Below, in pieces: positions 8,478-14,286 of a DNA stretch of 14,286 bases. The DNA comes from Paraglomus occultum (Eukaryota > Glomeromycota > Glomeromycetes > Paraglomerales > Paraglomeraceae). Each line of letters opens with the position of its first letter. Positions within the stretch are counted from its first letter, which is position 1. The stretch is from assembly GCA_910592205.1 (NCBI GenBank), contig CAJVPJ010000943.1:1-14286 (forward strand). Reading direction: 5' to 3'. The notes beneath the pieces are model-generated. The model did not search any database, was not told the origin of the DNA, and saw nothing but the letters and a program-made list of their open reading frames with translations. A program made the position numbers and the translations under genes.

Positions 8478-10351
8478 TCAATCTAATCCCTCATCGTCGT
8501 TGAAACTACAGATTGGATCATCGACAGCAGAACCTGTTGTGGCATTATTTTCTGCTTGCGTATCTGGGATGAAAAAATCAGAAATCCTTAGTGGGCGTAT
8601 GATCATTTTCTGCATGTAAGCCAATGCGTATAATTAGTACAAAGCTGAATAAGACATGAAATATATTTATTCAATAGATTAAATACATACCGATGGATCT
8701 ATGTCAGTTAAATTGCCATCTGAAGCATTAGCGCGCATATATTCACGGATAGGAATCATTGCTGCATTTCGACACGCTTCTTTCAAGTCGCTTCCTATTA
8801 TGGGTAATATTAGTAAATAAAAACTTCTGGAAAAAAACATCGAAGACTAACCTGAATAGTCAACAGTGTTAGCGACCAGCCAGTCATAGTCAAAATTCTC
8901 TTCCAGCTTTTGATCTTGTAGCATCTATTACAATAACGGGAAAGTAAGACATCATATATACAAGTGCATTTAGTGTCAACTACTATTCATACTTGCCAGT
9001 TGGAGAATACTCTTTCTCTGTTGATCGTTCGGTAATTTAACAGCAAATCTTTTGGGCATACGACGAAGAAACGCATAGTCTATTTCCGGGTTGCAAAAAT
9101 TGAAGAAGACTATTTTCGAATCCTTGATAAACTTAAACTTGTTCGCTTACCAATATCAGTAGGCCTGTTGGTGGCACCTAATATCACGATTTGAGTATTT
9201 TCATCGGTTGTCAAACCATCCCAAAGGCTACAAGGAGCAAGATACTGATTCAGTTAATTCCACTTATGCACTACTTACGCCTACGCGATATTAACTGACC
9301 TCATAAACTCAGCTTTCATTAATCCAGTGACTTCGTGATCACTACTTCTTCGTTCTTTCAAGAATGCATCTATTTCGTCGATAAAAATAATGCAGGGTTG
9401 CAACTTTCTCGCTATTGAGAAAACCGCAGCAACAAGTTTATTGGATTCCCCGTACCACTTGTCAGTAAGAGTCGATACATGAAGATTGATAAAAGTCGCG
9501 CCTGATTCACAGGCTAATGCCTTTGCCAGCATGGTTTTCCCACAACCTAAAAAACGAAAGATAGAATGGTAGGTGCAAATATTTTTGAGACTATTACTTG
9601 TTGATGAAAGTGTAACTACCGGGTGGTCCATAGAATAAAACACCCTTGGGTACGCCCAACAAGCCAGATTTTGACGCAAATAATTGCGGATAGCGTAATG
9701 GATATATGACACTCTCTTTTAGTGACCATATTATTTGATCAAGACCTGCAATCGATGAATATTTTTGTTACTCGAGCCAGTACAAAAACCGTATCGATTG
9801 AGCAAGATGCTTCTAGACTATTCCCGTCAGAAAATCCACAATAATTACCCCCTATCTCTAAATTAAAAAGAGAAAGAATAGTTTAGATTGTCAGTTTCAA
9901 AAAACACTTCGTTGTTAGTTCAAAAACATTATTGGATAAAAAAAACTCACGGTCGAATGTGACCGTTATGTCTTCGGAAAATACTACTTCAGACAAAATT
10001 ACTTCTTCGTATTCATTCAATTTCAATTCATCTTTCTACAGAAAGAAGAACACTTGTCTTAGTTTGACTGAAGGCTCTTATGTTATAGTAAAAGTCGTTG
10101 ATCTTACTCCAAGTCGTCCTAAAACCTCTTTGCTTTTCTTTTTAACTTCTTTCTTCTTTTCTTTGTTAGGGTCGAGCGAATTCATTATGTACTTTACACC
10201 AAAATATAAGGCTACTTGCGATATGGCGAATATAAGAACTATCGCACCAACATAGCAAGATTATGTAAGATTCAATACTGTAGAAAGAAGTATTTCATAA
10301 AAAACTAAGGCAAATACCATCAGCAACGTATTTCTTGCTATTTTGAGCCAT
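8478..10351 (-). CDS. MSP1: Msp1/ATAD1 membrane-anchored AAA-ATPase, 11 exons
   Basis: Msp1/ATAD1 is anchored in the mitochondrial outer membrane and peroxisomes and extracts mislocalised tail-anchored proteins. Exons (minus): 10351-10318, 10238-10108, 10035-9951, 9857-9849, 9745-9620, 9546-9300, 9227-9151, 9079-8997, 8924-8852, 8794-8691, 8609-8478. These sum to 1101 nt, 366 residues, close to yeast Msp1 (about 362). Residues 9-29 form the N-terminal membrane helix, followed by a K/E-rich linker. The AAA core has QIGGLD (84-89), Walker A GPPGCGKT (126-133), pore loop KWYGES (158-163), Walker B IIFIDE (181-186), sensor-1 N231, Arg fingers R242-R243 and GSD (289-291). All key residues are present and no frame break is seen. 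The start at 10351 (context GACATGG) was chosen because splicing 10317-10239 opens the helix frame, which is otherwise blocked by TAA. It is the one clearly functional gene in the window. Confidence 0.93.
8925..8996 (-). other. Probable GC-AG intron of MSP1 (72 nt)
   Basis: The exon ends ATTCTCCAACTG and the intron begins GCAAGT, a consensus donor except for C in place of T at the second base. The acceptor is GTAATAG before ATGCTACAAG. Only this choice yields [11 protein letters not shown], as expected for the family. A canonical alternative (donor GTATGA four bases on, acceptor at ACAAG) keeps frame but replaces MLQD with a two-residue join. Confidence 0.65.
9849..9857 (-). other. Nine-nucleotide microexon of MSP1 (AGATAGGGG)
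   Basis: It lies between a 93-nt intron (9950-9858, donor GTGAGT, acceptor TTTAATTTAG) and a 103-nt intron (9848-9746, donor GTAATT, acceptor GATTGCAG). With one base from the previous exon and two from the next it encodes Q-I-G-G. That completes the conserved (D/Q)IGGLD motif opening the AAA core. Skipping it keeps frame but deletes three residues, giving FDRLD. Confidence 0.85.
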
Positions 10352-10673
10352 GTCTTTTTATATGAATGAAGGAATGGGAATCTGATCTTCATAACTGCTG
10401 TTATAATTATATGCAACAAAACCTGCCAAAGAAAACATGACGCCACAAGAAATTTCAGGGGTATAACTGCTGGACGCCACAACTGATAAACATAATAATA
10501 AGTATAGCATGGACTGAAAAAATTCTCACATTTGGCAAACCCTACTTGACGCGGTTGTGGATGTGCGCTGTTGGAACCCTCACAAGTATGGCGGCATTTT
10601 GCTGTCAGTTGTGCTTGTCTCCAGGTATACGCTCTGATTGGATACATCTAATCTCGGTGAACGTTCTATGGAC
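10352..10673. other. Upstream region of MSP1, no gene seen
   Basis: This would contain the MSP1 promoter. A TATAAAAAG string ends only a few bases before the ATG, too close to act as a normal TATA box. Frames on both strands are open for about 70-130 codons but show no recognisable motif, and I read them as chance. No CCAAT box was noted at a convincing position. Confidence 0.35.
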
Positions 10674-10712
10674 AATAGTAATAGTAATAGTAATAGTAAT
10701 AGTAATAGTAAT
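10674..10712. repeat. (AATAGT)6 microsatellite
   Basis: Six perfect AATAGT units run from 10674 to 10709, followed by AAT. The array resumes as GTAAT just after the MITE at 10911, so the element was inserted within or at the edge of this microsatellite. Confidence 0.9.
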
Positions 10713-10713
10713 A

Positions 10714-10908
10714 CAGTCGCACCTCTATTTAAGAACCAAGTTGGGACCATAGTGATTTTTGAAAAAAATGTTCTTATGAAGAGGTGTTCTTTTATAAAGG
10801 TTTTTTTTTATAAGTTTAATAATAATTGGGTCTTTGATGCAATGTTCTTGTGAAGAGGTTTTTATATGACGTTCTTTTATAGAGGGTTCTTTTATGGAGG
10901 TGCGACTG
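10714..10908. mobile_element. 195-bp MITE with TA target duplication (Tc1/mariner- or pogo-like)
   Basis: The ends are perfect 12-bp inverted repeats CAGTCGCACCTC (10714-10725, and its complement ending at 10908), extending imperfectly to about 24 bp. TA flanks both sides (10712-10713 and 10909-10910), and removing element plus one TA restores the microsatellite. Inside are five direct copies of a 15-mer, consensus GTTCTTWTRWAGAGG, at 10770, 10786, 10844, 10871 and 10886; a sixth, inverted, lies in the left end (10722-10736). The element has no coding capacity. TA duplication and a CAG terminus suggest Tc1/mariner-pogo mobilisation in trans. Confidence 0.85.
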
Positions 10909-10910
10909 TA

Positions 10911-11812
10911 GTAATCGAATTACCGGTATATCCAATCAAACTTGCAAATATTAATTGTTTTTTTCACGACTGTTAGGAAGAAGTTTTTACATAGCACTAT
11001 AAAAGTTATTGATATCGCTTATCGGGAACGTCAATACTAGATAGAACAAAATGGCGATTGCTACCCTCTATAAACGAAACAAGAAAAGTCACGAAAGCCA
11101 CGAAAAAGTCTGAAAAGGTGCATGTTATGGACCCGTTTCGAGATTATCACATTGGAATAATCTCTTGCACCAATAAAGTGCACAATTTATGTGATAACGT
11201 CCGACAATCTTGAAACGGGTTGACCCGTTCTCAAATGGGTCAAATCCCAGAACGGGTCGCAATATATACATCATGGTGCTGTGTTTAGTATGTGAAAATA
11301 AATGATGGTATGGCAGCAGAAACAACTTTGGCAATATTCACGCCAACTCCTTCATTCGATTGTCTTTCAAGAAGTTGCCCACATTTGGCTACCGAGAAAA
11401 AAATAACACTTTAAAAGCGGAACAGGAAAAGTTAAGCCGAAGCATACAGACTTCGTTGTTAAATTTAGACCTCTACCTCCCGGTTTGAATAGGATATCTT
11501 CAATCTGTGTTTTAGTGGTTCATTGCTATACTTGTAAATCTAATACGTAAATTTACGGCTTCTGGCCTCAATTCATAAGACACTTCGAAAACCTATATTT
11601 GGTTGTATGAGTGGAAGTATACAGATAAAAAGCATACTAATATACTAGAACTTCGGTGAATTACCACTTCATGCTGTCATTATTAGCTGCATACGTCAGT
11701 ACAAGGCCGCATTTGCAGTTTTATTGGCTGTCATACAAATTTGATCAATGGAAAATTGCGAGAGATCTGTGTGAGAGAGGCGCCTAATTTGGAAATATTT
11801 TATTTACTATTA
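10911..11812. other. Intergenic, no gene recognised
   Basis: Apart from the double hairpin at 11131-11259 I see nothing supported here. A 20-codon basic frame starts at about 11050 (ATGGCGATTG, good start context) but lacks any family signature. The minus-strand frame at 11125-11334 overlaps the hairpins and is probably not a gene. Confidence 0.45.
11131..11259. repeat. Two adjacent inverted repeats built on ACCCGTT
   Basis: Arm one, ACCCGTTTCGAGATT (11131-11145), pairs with AATCTTGAAACGGGT (11206-11220) at 14 of 15 positions. Two bases later GACCCGTTCT (11222-11231) pairs perfectly with AGAACGGGTC (11250-11259). Inside the first loop TTGCAC and GTGCAA form a small nested stem. The core ACCCGTT thus occurs four times in alternating orientation. 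Confidence 0.75.
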
Positions 11813-12167
11813 GTCCGCTTTAACGAAGAGCTCCGTTCCGCCAAAAAACTTCGTTAATGCGGACGGTTCGGTATACATGATCACGTGACATATTCGTTAT
11901 AAAGCAGGATTTATTTATTTACTTCTATTGATTAATAAAATGCCTTTAAACATGTCCAACAATTTGTTTACGTGGAACCTGAATGGGCGAAGAATTAGAC
12001 ACTTTATTACATGCGATGTGTTGGTAAGATCTCTAATAAACCGAACCTCTGTGTTAAATTGAATGATTTTTTTATTAGTGGGTTTGAAATTTCTTTAATT
12101 ATAAATCTTCGTTAAGAATCAGTTCTATAAAAAAGCTTCGTTATAAGGCCATCTTCGTTAAAGCGGA
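11813..12167. mobile_element. Second MITE-like element with GTCCGCTTTAACGAAG ends
   Basis: GTCCGCTTTAACGAAGA at 11813 is matched in reverse complement at 12151-12167 (TCTTCGTTAAAGCGGAC), giving about 17-bp terminal inverted repeats. A third, inverted copy (CTTCGTTAATGCGGAC, one mismatch) at 11849-11864 makes a local hairpin with the left end. CTTCGTTA also recurs at about 12107, 12135 and 12153. The style resembles pogo/Tigger-type MITEs, but I see no clean target duplication, so the exact ends are uncertain. No transposase is encoded. Confidence 0.6.
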
Positions 12168-12686
12168 CCTTCATGTGTACCATTATATAACATAGTAAGA
12201 TGTATACCATGGAGCTTTTTGAGTAAACAATTTCGCTTAACTAATTTCTGTCACCTTGATACGACTTGAAATCACTCTAATCTTGCGATATAACCTTATA
12301 ATGATGTTTTTTGAGATTTATATAAAAAACTAAGAGATGAATTCTCGTTTGCGACATGACAATTAAGAAAACGATGATCGATTTTAGTATTAGTAAAAAC
12401 CTGCAGTAAAGCGAGTTACTCTTACTGATATTCGAAAGAGAATTTATGTCAACCTAATTTGATATAAAATGACTGTATACTGCTGCCATATGTGTGAATA
12501 TATAGCAATATGACTTTTCAAAAACACAACAGTATAATAATTTACATAATTGTAGTGTCACAATTCGAAACATGTCCCACAACGCCAAAGCACATAGAAT
12601 TTTTAAAACTTAGATAGTTACGTCAATAAAACCGACGATACTTAAAATCAACTACTTGTGTTACCCATTCTCAATTTTTAAAAGCT

Positions 12687-12767
12687 CTTTTATAAAAGAA
12701 CAACCTATAAAGGAACAAGAACATATTCTGAAGAGCGCCTATATTACATGTACCGCCATATAAGAGC
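12687..12767. repeat. Diverged fragment similar to the 195-bp MITE
   Basis: CTTTTATAAAAGAAC (12687-12701) is the complement of the MITE 15-mer with one difference. Almost adjacent (12703-12716) is a second diverged copy, as in the MITE's paired arrangement. GTACCGCCATATAAGAGC (12750-12767) matches 14 of 18 positions of the MITE terminal repeat. The order is scrambled, so this looks like an old, rearranged copy. Confidence 0.4.
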
Positions 12768-13690
12768 ATTGCATGTTGATTGGCTAACAACATTTTATTA
12801 TAATCGTTTGGGATTAATCTAACTAGAAAAGGTGTAAACAGAGTAAGAGCAACCGATTAGAATCTGGACCTCATTGTTTTCATAGTTACGTAACTTTTAT
12901 TAATCATTATATTGTCACTCTGATTGGTCAATAAATATTATAAAATATTTGTTTATGATAGAACACAATTTGACTGTCCCGACCATGTCCTTTTATGGAG
13001 AAATAAATGTATAAGCTAGGTCACATGATAATGCGAGTCTTGCTTCGTTATCTAGTTCAGAAAGAAATGTCAATGGGCCATACCTACAAATGTGACTATA
13101 TCAAAAGTGACATATCGAGGGTCCACCATTTAAATGTGCTGTGCTGCTTTGATGAATTAGCCAAAAAAGAAAAGAGCTTGTTTTTTTGCAAGAAACTAGT
13201 GTATAACCTGTCACTTTGTTGACAGCGTGGTGGTTATTTTATATACTTTTATTTCGCTAACGTTATCCATAATCATAATAATTAAAGTCGCGGTTGTATG
13301 ATGAACATGTGATGGTCATCTATTGGATAATTTTGTAACACGAATATGCAATGTCCGTCCACCTCGCAGCATCCAGTTTTTTTAAATTATATACAGATAA
13401 ATATAGATTTCCTTTTTTGTTTACTAAGCAAACAAACAAACAAAAGCTGAATTGCCTGTACTCTTAGGGAAAATTTTAAATCTTTTTATAAAGCAGTTCG
13501 ATGAAATGGAAATAATATGTACATGTAAACCTACATATCGTTCAACTTTATGGATACTCACAAGACCCTGAAATAAAAGACTAATTTACTATATGACTCC
13601 TTGTAAACAAAATAGTTAGTCGACTTTTGACATCTTGTGTTTAAAGCAAGCTACTCATGGATCAGAATAGTTACTTAGGGACCTCGGGAC
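12768..13690. other. Intergenic, no supported gene
   Basis: An open frame at 13007-13222 on plus (71 codons, starts MYKLGHMIMRVLL) has no recognisable family and no clear promoter or splice partner. ATTGG (inverted CCAAT) strings occur at about 12778 and 12922. A CAAA microsatellite lies at about 13430-13442. Otherwise the region is AT-rich and featureless. Confidence 0.45.
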
Positions 13691-13693
13691 TGC

Positions 13694-14200
13694 CTGCTCT
13701 CTGGAAGTTTCATACATCCTGAATTCATAAATGTTTGGGGGTGCCATCCCGATTCATTGTTTTACTGCTAATGCTTTACCTGCCATTTTGTGAATGATCA
13801 CTACAAATGGACTTCTTACAGAAGTTGTCACTGAAACAAGATGATCAATAATATTCTGGTCATTAAAGAATGCTGACGAGATCTCTGCCAGTAAATAACT
13901 CCGTCTCCAAGCAGAACAATTATTCAAATAGACCACACGAAACCCTGTTTAATATTAAGATATGCATGAAGGTAAAATAGCAAAAGGCTCTTCCCTATTC
14001 CTCTTGGCCCATGTTAATGTATATATATACCTCAATCCAACATTAAAAGCGTTTGCAAAATCTGATTCATCTCTTTGATACAGATTAAGATGTTTTCAAA
14101 TGCAGTTATCACTGTCTGAAATCATGTCTGGGCCAACAAGGTAAGCTGGGGCTTTTTCTCCAGTTTCTTCAAGAACAATTTTTACATATTCAACACTCAG
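13694..14200 (-). pseudogene. Decayed N-terminal P-loop half of a Crinkler/RHS-like NTPase
   Basis: Minus-strand blocks resemble the N-terminal ATPase half of Crinkler/RHS-type proteins. Walker A GPRGIGKS is encoded at 14010-13987, followed by LLLFYLHAYLNIKQGF. A shift near 13940, consistent with one missing base, moves the frame to RVVYLNNCSAWRRSYLLAE, which matches the 'RVVYI..C..W...L..E' pattern after Walker A in that family. The new frame runs to a stop at about 13754. Upstream, VEYVKIVLEETGEKAPAYL is open but ends in TGA before the P-loop, and a further shift is needed between them. Downstream, GWHPQTFMNSG in another frame may continue it. Several disruptions make it non-functional. The family call rests on recalled motifs; the P-loop itself is clear. 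Confidence 0.55.
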
Positions 14201-14229
14201 AACATTTACATACCGTATTTCTTTGACTA

Positions 14230-14276
14230 AAGTACCCCGGGTATTTTACTGTTTTTGTATAGTACCCGGGGTACTT
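14230..14276. repeat. GC-rich 14-bp perfect hairpin at the window end
   Basis: AAGTACCCCGGGTA (14230-14243) is the exact reverse complement of TACCCGGGGTACTT (14263-14276), with a 19-nt AT-rich loop. Each arm is itself nearly palindromic around CCCGGG. This is strikingly GC-rich against its surroundings. It could be a terminal structure of an element continuing past the window. Confidence 0.8.
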
Positions 14277-14286
14277 CATCAGGGGG

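Noticed and set aside
9281-9712. Unspliced 143-codon minus frame with the Walker motifs
   Set aside because: It runs through two MSP1 introns. Splicing them restores GPPGCGKT and the LWDGL segment, so the frame as such is not the gene product.
9932-10255. Plus-strand frame of 107 codons
   Set aside because: It is antisense to MSP1 exons 2 and 3 and their introns, which are well supported, so it is a shadow.
10261-10647. Minus-strand frame of 128 codons just upstream of and overlapping MSP1 exon 1
   Set aside because: It overlaps exon 1 and intron 1 of MSP1 in another frame and shows no recognisable family.
11050-11113. 20-codon basic frame starting ATGGCGATTGC with a good start context
   Set aside because: Too short, no homology recognised, no splice donor that extends it.
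1-14286. CRISPR array, bacterial operon or tRNA genes
   Set aside because: No regularly spaced direct repeats with unique spacers, no operon-like gene packing, and no tRNA cloverleaf found by eye; spliceosomal introns show the DNA is eukaryotic.

Overview
This is nuclear DNA of a eukaryote, most likely an early-diverging fungus of the Mucoromycota (Mucorales-like). The evidence is AT-rich, gene-poor sequence, one gene cut by ten introns of 57-103 nt, a Fanzor-type gene, and decayed Crinkler/RHS-type P-loop ATPases. The phylum is inferred from gene style and families; nothing in the window proves it.

Layout. 1-2700: no recognisable gene; one short 17-bp tandem repeat. 2711-3316 (+): decayed C-terminal half of a Crinkler/RHS-like NTPase. 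3411-3714: minisatellite with a 69-bp unit and an internal palindrome. 4250-5685 (-): the main item, a Fanzor (eukaryotic TnpB homologue, RNA-guided nuclease family). It has one 62-nt intron and two frame breaks, but the RuvC aspartates, a candidate glutamate and the zinc ribbon are all readable. 5700-8200: mostly empty, with one coding-looking scrap and a perfect 12-bp hairpin. 8478-10351 (-): an apparently intact Msp1/ATAD1 AAA-ATPase, 11 exons and 366 residues, including a 9-nt microexon and a probable GC-AG intron. A small unassigned ORF (8205-8393, +) lies tail-to-tail with it. 10674-12170: a hexanucleotide microsatellite split by a 195-bp MITE, a double hairpin, and a second MITE-like element with a different terminal repeat. 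12690-13700: a degraded repeat similar to the first MITE, otherwise empty. 13700-14200 (-): decayed N-terminal (Walker A) half of a Crinkler/RHS-like NTPase. 14230-14276: a GC-rich 14-bp hairpin.

The picture is one conserved housekeeping gene (mitochondrial outer-membrane and peroxisomal protein quality control) inside a mobile-element landscape. The Fanzor relic, the MITEs and the two NTPase relics are all typical of accessory, repeat-driven regions. No operon-like cooperation between genes is visible.
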